This document shows, one piece after another, positions 1 to 6,838 of a stretch of 8,713 bases of DNA; the stretch's first letter is position 1; each line of letters starts with the position of its first letter. The DNA is from Clostridia bacterium (GTDB lineage: Bacteria > Bacillota > Clostridia > Oscillospirales > CAG-272): the NCBI GenBank assembly GCA_017629925.1, contig JAGBWH010000032.1, positions 1 through 8,713 of the forward strand. The letters run 5' to 3'. The position numbers and the translations under genes were made by a program. The notes beneath the pieces are model-generated. The model had not been told where the DNA came from. It saw nothing but the letters and a program-made list of their open reading frames with translations, and made no database searches.

Positions 1-406
1 CACTGCCCATGGCAATATTGACTTTCCCATTTGTTTTTTGATGCATCTCTTTGCTAAATAGCAAAAAATCCATCAATTCTTTTGATACCTTCACCTCGCC
101 CTTGCCTGCCATTTGATTTAAGGTGGCGAGATTGGTTACGCCCTCGTAGGTGTGGTAGATATCAAGCAATTTGTGATAGGTGTCAAGTAGGGGGAGAGCG
201 ACTTCCATGGCGCGGTCAAAATGCTCTTCTTTGTCTTCGTATCCCTTTACAGACACGACCGTATCAAACCAATCATAGCGCACAAGGCTATATTCGACTA
301 ATGGTTTTGTACAGCCTGAGAGTAAGGGGAGAAGCGAGAAAAAGAGACACACCCACGCGATTTGGAGGGCACAAGACCGAAGTACACAGGGTTTTATTTT
401 CTTCAC
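1..406 (-). CDS. apbE: FAD:protein FMN transferase (ApbE family) lipoprotein, partial
   Basis: The reading frame starts at a GTG (404-406) and runs off the left edge after 135 codons plus one base. ApbE enzymes cleave FAD and attach FMN to Thr/Ser residues of exported or membrane proteins outside the cytoplasm. The leader is basic (MKKIK) then hydrophobic, and ends in a lipobox, LLSGC, with Cys32 as the predicted lipidated residue. The mature part shows the ApbE N-terminal pattern: RYDWFDTVVSVKGY at about 43-56, a segment resembling the family's Y-EGV-N-L-LNQMAG around 85-101, then FSKEMHQKTNGKVNIAMGS at 117-135, which matches the family's 'K.S.G..n.a.Gsv' block. The FAD-binding and metal-binding C-terminal part lies outside the window. 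An AAGGA ribosome site (about 416-420) sits inside the 3' end of ribF, and only 5 bases separate the ribF stop from this GTG, so translation is probably coupled. The family call is firm from motifs; the target protein is unknown. Confidence 0.85.
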   Translation of the reverse strand, partial: MKKIKPCVLRSCALQIAWVCLFFSLLPLLSGCTKPLVEYSLVRYDWFDTVVSVKGYEDKEEHFDRAMEVALPLLDTYHKLLDIYHTYEGVTNLATLNQMAGKGEVKVSKELMDFLLFSKEMHQKTNGKVNIAMGS

Positions 407-411
407 TTTGT

Positions 412-1323
412 TTATTCCTTTATATGAAAATAGGCTTTGGCTTGCGCCACATCCTGCTCGATTTGGGTTTTTAGTTCCTCGGTAGAAGAAAAGGCTTTTT
501 CGGGACGGATAAAATGCAGCAGATCTACCCTTGCATACGCGCCGTAAAAATCACCATTGGCACAGAGCAAGAAGGTTTCGCAGTTTATTTCGCCCCCTAC
601 ATCCACCGTTGGTCTTTGCCCAATATTGGTGATAGAGGGATATGTTTTTTCGCCAATTTTAGATTTTGAGATGTAAACCCCCTTCTTTGGTACGAGAAAA
701 TCGGACTTGATGGGGATATTTAGGGTGGGGAAGTCAAGTGTTCTCCCCAGCGCCTTTCCGTGAGTGATTTCTCCAAACAGAGCGTATGGCTCACCGAGCA
801 ACGCTGTTGCCTTTCCCACATTGCCTTCGCTGAGCGCCAGCCTTACCTCGGTAGAGGAAACAGGCGTCTCTCCCAGCAAAACAGGAGGGAGCACATAAGC
901 GGATTTTCCATGGGAGGCCATAAGCCTTTGTAGTTCTTTTGCATCGCCTACGGCTTTTTTGCCAAATCGAAAATTGTATCCGCAGACCACTCGCTCTGCA
1001 TGGCAAAATGCCAGCAAAAACTCACAAACGAAGGTTTCGGGGCTCATGTATGAGATGTGGGTAAACTCTGCTTCGAAGACGCGTTCAATGCCCATCTCCT
1101 CCATTTGTTTATACAATTCTTTTTTGGGAAGAAGGGTAGGCATCCCTTTATGTGCCGGGGAAGAAAAGGTAAAAACGCTTGGAAGCAAGCCTTTGCTTTT
1201 TGCCTGCAAAACCGTTTCTTTTATCAATGCTTTATGACCGATATGCATACCGTCAAACTGCCCCAAAGCCACAATCGATGGCGCAAAAGAGGGGGGTATT
1301 TCACTAAAATAGATAATTTCCAT
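412..1323 (-). CDS. ribF: Bifunctional riboflavin kinase / FAD synthetase RibF
   Basis: A cytoplasmic enzyme that phosphorylates riboflavin to FMN and then adenylylates FMN to FAD. At 303 residues it is the usual full length. The N-terminal nucleotidyltransferase half shows the HxGH-type block G21QFDGMHIGH30, the GYNFRFG block at 115-121, and SSTEVR at 156-161. The C-terminal kinase half shows GRTLDFPTLN (193-202), GVY (215-217), NIGQRPT (233-239), a conserved-type Glu in CETFLL (248-253), and FIRPEKAF (271-278), followed by an amphipathic C-terminal helix. The middle of the first motif has Met where Val is usual (GMHIGH), a mild substitution. It starts 28 bases after the cysE stop and has only a weak ribosome site (GAAAGTG about 12 bases upstream), so it is probably co-transcribed from the cysE promoter. 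The downstream gene encodes ApbE, which consumes FAD, so the order makes metabolic sense. Confidence 0.97.
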   Translation of the reverse strand: MEIIYFSEIPPSFAPSIVALGQFDGMHIGHKALIKETVLQAKSKGLLPSVFTFSSPAHKGMPTLLPKKELYKQMEEMGIERVFEAEFTHISYMSPETFVCEFLLAFCHAERVVCGYNFRFGKKAVGDAKELQRLMASHGKSAYVLPPVLLGETPVSSTEVRLALSEGNVGKATALLGEPYALFGEITHGKALGRTLDFPTLNIPIKSDFLVPKKGVYISKSKIGEKTYPSITNIGQRPTVDVGGEINCETFLLCANGDFYGAYARVDLLHFIRPEKAFSSTEELKTQIEQDVAQAKAYFHIKE

Positions 1324-1351
1324 TCAAAATTACACTTTCGTTTGGGCAAAA

Positions 1352-2221
1352 TTAGTCTTCGGGCAAGCGAATGCCTTGGTTGGTTACAATGGCTTTTGCA
1401 GGCACGGATCGGGTGAGCCATATATTGCCACCAATCACAGCACCATCACCGATATAGGTGTCGCCCCCAAGGATGGTTGCCCCTGCATAAATGACAACGC
1501 CATTGCCAATGCGAGGATGCCTGTGTACCCCTTTGATGGGGTGACCTTGCTCGTCGGTGGCAAAACTTTTTGCGCCAAGTGTTACCCCTTGATAGATTTT
1601 CACATCGTCACCGATGATGCAGGTCTCGCCGATGACCACTCCTGTGCCGTGGTCAATAAAAAAGCGTTTACCAATGGTGGCACCCGGGTGAATATCAATG
1701 CCGGTGCGCTGGTGGGCGTATTCCGTCATCATTCGAGGCAAAATCGGCACCTCTAAGGTGTATAGAATATGGGCAAGACGAAAAACGCTAAGCGCCTCAA
1801 AAGTAGGGTAGGCGCAGAGGATTTCTTCCTCGCTTTGCGCGGCGGGATCGCCGAGATAGGCGGCTCTGACATCCTCTTTTAATCGCTCGGCTGCATCGGG
1901 GAGCAGCTCAAAAAACATTGCCGCCACCTCCTCAGCCGTTTTGCCCCCTTTTGTGGTTTTGCCATCCATGGCAGTTTGGCACAGCAGATATAGTTTTTCG
2001 CCCGCTGCCAAAAGGCAGGCTTCCACATTGCCACTTTGGTCTTCGCAGATAGTACATCTGCCATACACCATAGGATAAAGGGCTTGGCGAATGAGGGTGA
2101 TAAAGCAGGTGATATGGTGTTTCATTCCGTCTAATGCACCACCGAAAAGCAGGTGTTTGTCGGCTGTTTGGTGTAAAGCATTGGCGCACTCGCGGATACT
2201 GTTTTCTAAAAGAGATGACAT
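1352..2221 (-). CDS. cysE: Serine O-acetyltransferase (long CysE/EpsC type)
   Basis: Transfers acetyl from acetyl-CoA to L-serine to give O-acetylserine, the precursor of cysteine. The protein has 289 residues from the ATG at 2219-2221. The N-terminal 150 residues are the helical domain of the long (SATase) type. From about 173 the left-handed beta helix of hexapeptide repeats begins, with IDIHPG (D176, H178) and the catalytic block D190-HGTGVVIGET. By homology D176 and H191 correspond to the Asp143/His158 dyad of E. coli CysE. RHPRIG (234-239) and the final coils with VPAKAIVTNQG follow. The frame is open back to a TTG at 2287, but that codon falls within the -35 box of a strong promoter, so the ATG at 2221 is the better start. 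GAAAGTGG just upstream is a modest ribosome site. First gene of the cysE-ribF-apbE operon; no functional link between cysteine and flavin synthesis is evident beyond shared transcription. Confidence 0.95.
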   Translation of the reverse strand: MSSLLENSIRECANALHQTADKHLLFGGALDGMKHHITCFITLIRQALYPMVYGRCTICEDQSGNVEACLLAAGEKLYLLCQTAMDGKTTKGGKTAEEVAAMFFELLPDAAERLKEDVRAAYLGDPAAQSEEEILCAYPTFEALSVFRLAHILYTLEVPILPRMMTEYAHQRTGIDIHPGATIGKRFFIDHGTGVVIGETCIIGDDVKIYQGVTLGAKSFATDEQGHPIKGVHRHPRIGNGVVIYAGATILGGDTYIGDGAVIGGNIWLTRSVPAKAIVTNQGIRLPED

Positions 2222-2258
2222 GGCTTTACCACTTTCTTTGTGAGATAGGTTCTTGTTT

Positions 2259-2287
2259 ATTGTAATACATTTTTGACTATTTGACAA
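2259..2287 (-). promoter_or_regulatory. Sigma-A-type promoter for cysE-ribF-apbE
   Basis: On the minus strand the -35 box TTGTCA (2287-2282; five of six match TTGACA) is followed by exactly 17 bases and the -10 box TACAAT (2264-2259; five of six match TATAAT). Transcription would start near 2252 and give a leader of about 30 bases before the ATG at 2221. Such a short leader leaves no room for a T-box or SAM riboswitch. This is read from the sequence; promoter activity is inferred. Confidence 0.75.
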
Positions 2288-2372
2288 CCCCTTTCTTTTT
2301 CATTCGTGATAATTCACAAAAAACCACATAAAAGATTGGTTATGAAGTCATCCGTTTTTTTGAGCAAAATAG

Positions 2373-2402
2373 TTGCGCACTTATTCATATTTATGTTAAA
2401 AT
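2373..2402 (+). promoter_or_regulatory. Probable extended -10 promoter for the lipoprotein/MBOAT cluster
   Basis: TAAAAT (2397-2402) has one mismatch to TATAAT and is preceded by TG plus one base (2394-2395), the extended -10 motif. The best -35 candidate, TTGCGC (2373-2378), is 18 bases upstream and matches only in its first three bases, as is common for extended -10 promoters. Transcription would begin near 2409, leaving about 37 bases before the ATG at 2446. Confidence 0.55.
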
Positions 2403-2433
2403 ATATGCGAAACCCCTAATTATTTATTTTTTG

Positions 2434-2439
2434 AAAGGA
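2434..2439 (+). promoter_or_regulatory. Ribosome binding site that sets the lipoprotein start
   Basis: AAAGGA lies 6 bases before the ATG at 2446. The reading frame is also open from a TTG at 2431, but using that codon would put the ribosome site inside the gene and add five residues ahead of a clean lipoprotein leader. ATG 2446 is therefore chosen. Confidence 0.8.
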
Positions 2440-2445
2440 AACATC

Positions 2446-4911
2446 ATGAAAACAATACTCAGACTTTTAGCTGCTGTGCTTTTGATGGCGATGCTCGTGC
2501 CCGCATTAGCATCTTGCGGAGTATCAGAAGAACCCACCACAAATCCTGATGCTACCACAAATACCCCCTCCGGCTCCACCTCCACTACTACCGAGCAACC
2601 CACCTCTTGCGTCGTTTCTATTGTGTTGGATGAACATAGCCAACTCAATTCTCCCGATGCACCCACATCTAAAACCGTTCCTTATGGCGGAAACGTTACC
2701 TTCTATGTATTCCCCAAAAGCGGATACATGATTACAAGCGTTTCCGGTGCTACATACGATGCTGACTCCGGCAAAGTGAAAGTTGAAAACGTGACACAAG
2801 ACACCCAAATTGTGGTAGAAACCGCTCGTGCAGGCAAAATCGACGTCACATTGACCGGCTCCAACTTCACCGCTGAAGGTGGTAACAAACAAGAAACCAC
2901 CGCAGGTCAAACTGTCACTTTCAAACTGACACCTGCTGCCGGCTATGTGATCTCCGGTGTGAGCGCAGGCACCTACGATATCGAAACAGGCGTGCTCACT
3001 ATCGAAAATATCAAAGACCACATGGAGATTACCGTATCCACCGCTTTGTCTGAGAATTTGGTACAAGTCAGCGTGACCGGTAAAAACTTTACCGTTGAAG
3101 GCTCCACTGTTGTTGTGGCAGAAAAAGGCTCCACGGTTGAATTTACCATCACTCCCGCCAAGGGTTATCTCGTCTCTTCCGTCATTGGCGGCGAATATGA
3201 TCCCAAAACAGGCAAAATCACTGTGGCAAATGTGCAAACAAGCTACCAAGTGCAAGTCACAATGGCTCGCCCTGCCTTTGTTTACCACCTCAATGATGGC
3301 TCCAGTGCCACCATCCGCGAAGAACTTGACCTCACTTTCTATTCCGCTCCCAACTGCAAATGGGATGACGGCACCTTTGAAAGAAGTGGCTACGTTCTCG
3401 TAGAATACAACACCATGCCTGATGGCACAGGTAAATCTTACAGCTTGGGCTCCAAAGTCACTTTGGATGGCACAGCTGAAACTGACCTCTACTGCATTTG
3501 GGCTCCCGAAAATGTGGCGGCTCAATTCTCCTTCTCCTCTTACACCGTGAGCTTCACCTACTCCTACACCAGCTGGGTTGGTGGCAAACACACTGTAACA
3601 GAAACCGCTAAATTCCAAGGCTACATCATTACTGCCTATAGTGGCAATGATGAAACCGTGGTACTGCCCACTATGTACAATGGCAAGCCTGTTGTAGCAG
3701 TCAAAGCAGGTGCTTTCAATGGCAAGACCAGCATGAAGACTTTGGTCATTCCCAAATCCATCAAAGAAGTGCAAGATGGTGCTTTCGTGGGTTGCTCCGG
3801 CCTTGACACCCTGTATTTCTCTGACAGCGTGCTGAAAATCGCCAACGAAGCCTTTGACGCCGCAACATACAGCAATCTCCATCATTTCTACCTCAATGCA
3901 ACGATGGCTCCTCGCTACACCAATACCTTTGATGGTATGTATCGTGTGAAATGGGATGCCGTGGTATCTGCTACCCAACCTCGTTTGGTCATCCTTTCCG
4001 GCTCTTCCACATTGTGGGGCGTGGCATCCAAGTATCTGGAAGCTTTGCTGGATGGTCAATACGACGTGATCAACTACGGTACCATTCGTACCACCTCTAT
4101 GCGCCTGTATCTGGAAGCCCTCACCGCCGAACTTGGCGCAGGCGACATCCTCATCTATGCACCTGAAAACTCCTCTGCCTACACCATGGGTGGTGGCAAA
4201 CTGGACACCTTCAAAATCTTTAGAGACACCGAGGGTGTATACAACATCTACCGTCATGTAGATATTGCCAACTACACAGACTACTTTAACGGTTTGGCTG
4301 ACTTTAATAAGCAACGTTATGGTCTCGGAGAAAGCAACTACCTCGCCTACAACAGCTTCACAGGCGCCGAGCAAAATGCTTTCCAAGTCACTTACCCCGG
4401 CAAATACTCTATCGTTGACCAAGATGGTGACTTGATTGCACAAGCAGGCAAGGACACCACCAAAAACGGCACCCCTACACATAAAGTAAACTTCAACGAT
4501 TATGTGGCAGATGAAAAAGAAGCCAGCACCGTTGGCTCTAACATCACCACCTACGCTCCTCTTGTAAAGGCTGTGCTGGACACCCACGAAAAGAATGGCG
4601 TTACCACCTACTTCGGCTTCGCTCCTGTGAACCGCAATGCGATCGTGGGTGAAGGTATCACCTCCGCAGGACAAAAAGCGTATGATGCTCGTATCGCTGA
4701 ACTGTATGGCGTAGATGTACTTGGCTCTTGCAGCAACCATATCTTTGATTGGAACAAGTGCTTCAACAACGACGCGCACCATCTGACCGACCAAGGTAGA
4801 GTGCTGCACACCTATCAATTCTATCTTGAACTTTGCGCAGCGCTGGGCCTCGAAGTGAAATACACCACTTCTACAGCACTCGGCACGAATTTCCCCGGCT
4901 GCAAATGGTAA
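2446..4911 (+). CDS. Large surface lipoprotein: InlB-like repeats, BspA-like LRR and C-terminal SGNH-type transferase domain
   Basis: An exported, membrane-anchored 821-residue protein. The leader ends in lipobox LASC (Cys24), followed by a Thr/Ser/Pro-rich linker (about 29-54). Three tandem repeats of 70-75 residues (about 55-129, 131-203, 206-275) follow, each with a 'v.F...P..GY.i..V..G.YD..TG...i.NV' pattern like divergent InlB B-repeats. Residues 297-352 resemble an Flg_new (Listeria-Bacteroides) repeat. Residues 388-475 are BspA-like: VVLPTMYNGKPVVAVKAGAF, then MKTLVIPKSIKEVQDGAF. The C-terminal domain (about 511-800) is SGNH-like: S518GSS521 with S521 as candidate nucleophile, N543YG545, GDILIYAPEN (566-575), FGFAPVNR (723-730), and a D776-x-x-H779 pair in NDAHHLTDQGR. 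The MBOAT neighbour suggests it transfers acyl groups to an extracellular polymer, as AlgJ/AlgX or DltD do. This role is inferred, as is the catalytic assignment. It shares several motifs with the last gene of the window. From residue 28 on it contains no TTA, CTA or TCA codon, unlike its neighbours. Confidence 0.8.
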   Translation: MKTILRLLAAVLLMAMLVPALASCGVSEEPTTNPDATTNTPSGSTSTTTEQPTSCVVSIVLDEHSQLNSPDAPTSKTVPYGGNVTFYVFPKSGYMITSVSGATYDADSGKVKVENVTQDTQIVVETARAGKIDVTLTGSNFTAEGGNKQETTAGQTVTFKLTPAAGYVISGVSAGTYDIETGVLTIENIKDHMEITVSTALSENLVQVSVTGKNFTVEGSTVVVAEKGSTVEFTITPAKGYLVSSVIGGEYDPKTGKITVANVQTSYQVQVTMARPAFVYHLNDGSSATIREELDLTFYSAPNCKWDDGTFERSGYVLVEYNTMPDGTGKSYSLGSKVTLDGTAETDLYCIWAPENVAAQFSFSSYTVSFTYSYTSWVGGKHTVTETAKFQGYIITAYSGNDETVVLPTMYNGKPVVAVKAGAFNGKTSMKTLVIPKSIKEVQDGAFVGCSGLDTLYFSDSVLKIANEAFDAATYSNLHHFYLNATMAPRYTNTFDGMYRVKWDAVVSATQPRLVILSGSSTLWGVASKYLEALLDGQYDVINYGTIRTTSMRLYLEALTAELGAGDILIYAPENSSAYTMGGGKLDTFKIFRDTEGVYNIYRHVDIANYTDYFNGLADFNKQRYGLGESNYLAYNSFTGAEQNAFQVTYPGKYSIVDQDGDLIAQAGKDTTKNGTPTHKVNFNDYVADEKEASTVGSNITTYAPLVKAVLDTHEKNGVTTYFGFAPVNRNAIVGEGITSAGQKAYDARIAELYGVDVLGSCSNHIFDWNKCFNNDAHHLTDQGRVLHTYQFYLELCAALGLEVKYTTSTALGTNFPGCKW
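2608..3273 (+). repeat. Three tandem InlB-like protein repeats within the lipoprotein
   Basis: Three consecutive repeats of roughly 70-75 codons encode the same pattern. Anchor points are PKSGYMITSVSGATYD (90-105), PAAGYVISGVSAGTYD (163-178) and PAKGYLVSSVIGGEYD (237-252), each followed by a TG/SG turn, a short hydrophobic strand, an N-V or N-I pair and a closing strand. They are clearly alike as protein but diverged as DNA, which points to old duplications rather than recent slippage. Such beta-rich repeats usually act as stalks or ligand-binding modules on Gram-positive surface proteins. Confidence 0.75.
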
Positions 4912-4945
4912 GATAGTCGGATTTATATCATTATTCATGTAGGCA

Positions 4946-4987
4946 AGGCAGCCGCAAGACAAGGCGAACAGCCCTTTGCGGCTGCCT
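4946..4987 (+). terminator. Intra-cluster hairpin, possible leaky terminator or RNA stabiliser
   Basis: AGGCAGCCGCAA (4946-4957) is the exact reverse complement of TTGCGGCTGCCT (4976-4987): a 12-bp GC-rich stem with an 18-base loop. It lies 34 bases after the lipoprotein stop and 29 bases before the next start. The bases that follow (GTTTCTG) are not a proper U tract, so full intrinsic termination is doubtful. Partial termination, or 3'-end protection of a processed lipoprotein mRNA, fits better. Confidence 0.6.
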
Positions 4988-5003
4988 GTTTCTGTAAAAT
5001 GAG

Positions 5004-5009
5004 AAAGGA
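5004..5009 (+). promoter_or_regulatory. Ribosome binding site that sets the small membrane protein start
   Basis: AAAGGA is 7 bases before the ATG at 5017. An in-frame ATG at 4999 lies upstream of this site and has no ribosome site of its own, so 5017 is preferred and the protein is 86 rather than 92 residues. Confidence 0.7.
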
Positions 5010-5016
5010 TATTTTC

Positions 5017-5277
5017 ATGCAATGCTTTGCAAATGTGTGGGTGGATGTACTGCTGGGCTGTATCCTTGCCCTTTATGTTGCCACTCTGTTCTGTCATAAG
5101 TCGCTTGTGCGCCAAATACTGGCGGTGGCGGTGTTGCTCTTTCATGTAGGGCTGACCGTCCTCATGCTTTGCGCGCAGTATTCTCTTGAAGAATTGCTCG
5201 CCCTTTTGTTGCTCTCTGCCACGGTGGGACTGGCGATTCATCTGAAAGGAGAAAGGGGGAAGCGTCATGACGTTTAA
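5017..5277 (+). CDS. Small three-helix membrane protein next to MBOAT, function unknown
   Basis: An 86-residue protein with three hydrophobic stretches that look like membrane helices (about 8-26, 33-53, 57-76) and a short, strongly basic, probably cytoplasmic C-terminus (KGERGKRHDV). I do not recognise a family. Its last 11 bases overlap the start of the MBOAT gene in another frame, and the MBOAT ribosome site (AGGGGGA, 5254-5260) lies inside it, so the two are almost certainly translated together. The position suggests a partner or assembly factor for the MBOAT, in the way small DltX-type proteins accompany dlt operons, but no sequence similarity to DltX is claimed. The tight overlap, ribosome site and membrane pattern support it being real. 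Confidence 0.75.
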   Translation: MQCFANVWVDVLLGCILALYVATLFCHKSLVRQILAVAVLLFHVGLTVLMLCAQYSLEELLALLLLSATVGLAIHLKGERGKRHDV

Positions 5278-6820
5278 TTCCATTGCTTTCTTAATCTTTT
5301 ATCCTTTGGTATTGCTTGGCTACTTTATCTCTCGTCGTGTGGGGGGAAAAGTGGGCAAGAATATGGCGTGGATTTTTCTTTTGGCGGCAAGCTATTTCTT
5401 TTACCTATATAGCCAATGGGAACTGATTGTACTCATTCTGTTTACCACCATCGTGTCTTGGCTTTGCTCGCTCAGAATTGAAAACCTCAATACCAGACAA
5501 GAAAAAGCCAAAGAACAGGGCGAGGCAGATGACCGCTTTTTGCGCAATCTCAAAAGACAAAAACAGCTATGTCTGCTTTTGACACTCGTGGCAAGTTTGG
5601 GCGTGTTGTTTTATTTCAAATACGCCAATTTCCTCATGTCCTCAGGGGTGAGTTTGGTTGCCTTTTTAACCAAGAGAAATTTCGTGTATCACCCCATGAA
5701 CATTTTGCTCCCCGTAGGTATTTCTTTTTATACGTTCCAAACCCTGTCTTACGCCATTGACGTGTATCGTGGAGATATCAAGACCGAGCGTCATTTTGGC
5801 TATTACGCGCTGTTTGTATCCTTCTTCCCACAGCTGGTAGCAGGCCCTATCGAAAGACCTGGTAACCTACTGCCTCAACTGAAGGAATTTATGCCCATCA
5901 CGCGCGATGACGTCCAAAGAGGGCTGCGCAAAATGGCGCTGGGCTTTTTTAAGAAAATCGTGGTGGCTGACCTGATTGCCGTGTATGTCAACGCCATCTA
6001 TAACGGCGTGGATGCGCAAAGCCCTGTGCCCGGCCTTTCGATTGTGTTGGCAACGGTACTCTTTGCCGTGCAAATTTACTGCGACTTCTCAGGCTATACC
6101 GATATTGCCATTGGTTGCGCAAGTATCATGGGCATTCATCTCATGAAAAACTTTGACCACCCCTATCGTGCTAAAACTGTGCGCGAATTTTGGAACAGAT
6201 GGCACCTCAGCCTTTCTACATGGTTCAGAGACTATATCTATTTCCCCTTGGGTGGTAGCCGTTGCGCCAAATGGAAGCATTTGCGCAATGTCTTTATTGT
6301 ATTTTTCGTCAGCGGATTTTGGCATGGTGCGGCATGGACGTTTGTGATTTGGGGTATGCTTCATGCCCTGTATCAAATCATTGGTATTTTGACATTTCCT
6401 TTGCGCGAGAAACTATTTTCTCGCATGGGGATTTCTTCCAAAAACCCTGTGCTCGGTGCGGTGCGTTGTCTGAACACCTTTATTTTGGTGAACTTTGCAT
6501 GGCTGTTTTTCCGTGCCAATTCCACCACAGATATGGTGGCTTTGCTCAAAAACCTATTTACCCCCTCTGCTTGGAGTTTCTCTTTGACAGAGGCACTCAA
6601 GGTGATGGGCATGACGCCTGTGGGTATGGTGATTACCATTTTGTCTGTGGTATTGCTCGGACTGCTTGACCAAGCCATACGCCATTGGAACGAGCCTGAC
6701 GAAGGCGAGGTTGTCACCCGTAGTGGCGTGGTTGTGTTGGTCGTTTGGATGGTGGCTTTGGCATGGACCATTCTCATGCAAAACGATTTGACCAGCAGTT
6801 TTATTTATTTCCAATTCTAA
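5267..6820 (+). CDS. MBOAT family membrane-bound O-acyltransferase (AlgI/DltB/PatA-like)
   Basis: A 517-residue multi-pass membrane protein, the usual length for bacterial AlgI-type MBOATs. These enzymes take an activated acyl group from the cytoplasmic side and pass it to an extracytoplasmic SGNH-type partner, which esterifies a polymer (alginate, peptidoglycan, secondary wall polymer or teichoic acid). Diagnostic blocks: PVGISFYTFQTLSYAIDVYR (149-168), VAGPIERP (191-198), YCDFSGYTDIAIG (271-283), NFDHPYRAKTVREFWNRWH (295-313), STWFRDYIYFPLGGSR (317-332), and GFWHGAAW (350-357) with the invariant catalytic-type H353; H313 is the other conserved histidine. The start ATG overlaps the preceding small membrane gene by 11 bases, and the next gene begins 18 bases after the stop. 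The family is certain. The acyl donor and acceptor are not visible from sequence; acetyl transfer to a cell-envelope glycan is the most likely role, and D-alanylation is less likely because no dltA/dltC is present here. Confidence 0.95.
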   Translation: MTFNSIAFLIFYPLVLLGYFISRRVGGKVGKNMAWIFLLAASYFFYLYSQWELIVLILFTTIVSWLCSLRIENLNTRQEKAKEQGEADDRFLRNLKRQKQLCLLLTLVASLGVLFYFKYANFLMSSGVSLVAFLTKRNFVYHPMNILLPVGISFYTFQTLSYAIDVYRGDIKTERHFGYYALFVSFFPQLVAGPIERPGNLLPQLKEFMPITRDDVQRGLRKMALGFFKKIVVADLIAVYVNAIYNGVDAQSPVPGLSIVLATVLFAVQIYCDFSGYTDIAIGCASIMGIHLMKNFDHPYRAKTVREFWNRWHLSLSTWFRDYIYFPLGGSRCAKWKHLRNVFIVFFVSGFWHGAAWTFVIWGMLHALYQIIGILTFPLREKLFSRMGISSKNPVLGAVRCLNTFILVNFAWLFFRANSTTDMVALLKNLFTPSAWSFSLTEALKVMGMTPVGMVITILSVVLLGLLDQAIRHWNEPDEGEVVTRSGVVVLVVWMVALAWTILMQNDLTSSFIYFQF

Positions 6821-6838
6821 GAAGGGAGGATGTGACAC

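Larger units (their letters stand above)
2222..2445. other. Divergent AT-rich intergenic region
   Basis: This 224-base spacer separates the minus-strand cysE operon from the plus-strand lipoprotein cluster. It holds a promoter for each side and no convincing gene. Two small inverted repeats were noticed: GTGA-4-TCAC (2306-2317), about 20 bases upstream of the cysE -35 box, and AACCA-10-TGGTT (2322-2341). Either could be an operator, but both are short enough to occur by chance. Confidence 0.6.

Noticed and set aside
82..474. A 130-codon plus-strand open frame at the left end.
   Set aside because: It lies opposite apbE and the end of ribF, both of which show family motifs and a lipoprotein leader on the minus strand.
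2222..2258. Possible riboswitch or T-box leader for cysE.
   Set aside because: The predicted transcript leader is only about 30 bases, with no stem-loop series or terminator.
2281..2313. Perfect TTGACA (2281-2286) on the plus strand followed by GATAAT (2308-2313), a possible second promoter for the lipoprotein gene.
   Set aside because: The spacer is 21 bases, too long for a normal sigma-A promoter, and the hexamer is largely the complement of the cysE -35 box.
2306..2317. GTGA-4-TCAC inverted repeat upstream of the cysE promoter as a regulator site.
   Set aside because: The arms are only 4 bases, it is a single copy, and the spacing does not match the CRP/FNR-type N6 arrangement; chance occurrence is likely.
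2524..5283. A 919-codon open frame on the minus strand opposite the lipoprotein gene.
   Set aside because: Its codons align exactly with the sense codons, and it is open only because the sense gene avoids TTA, CTA and TCA. The translation is Cys/His/Gly-rich with no recognisable domain, while the plus strand encodes clear signal, repeat and SGNH features.
5017..6820. A dlt (D-alanylation) operon.
   Set aside because: The MBOAT would fit DltB-like transport, but no dltA or dltC is present, the small protein is not recognisably DltX, and the SGNH partners do not look like DltD.
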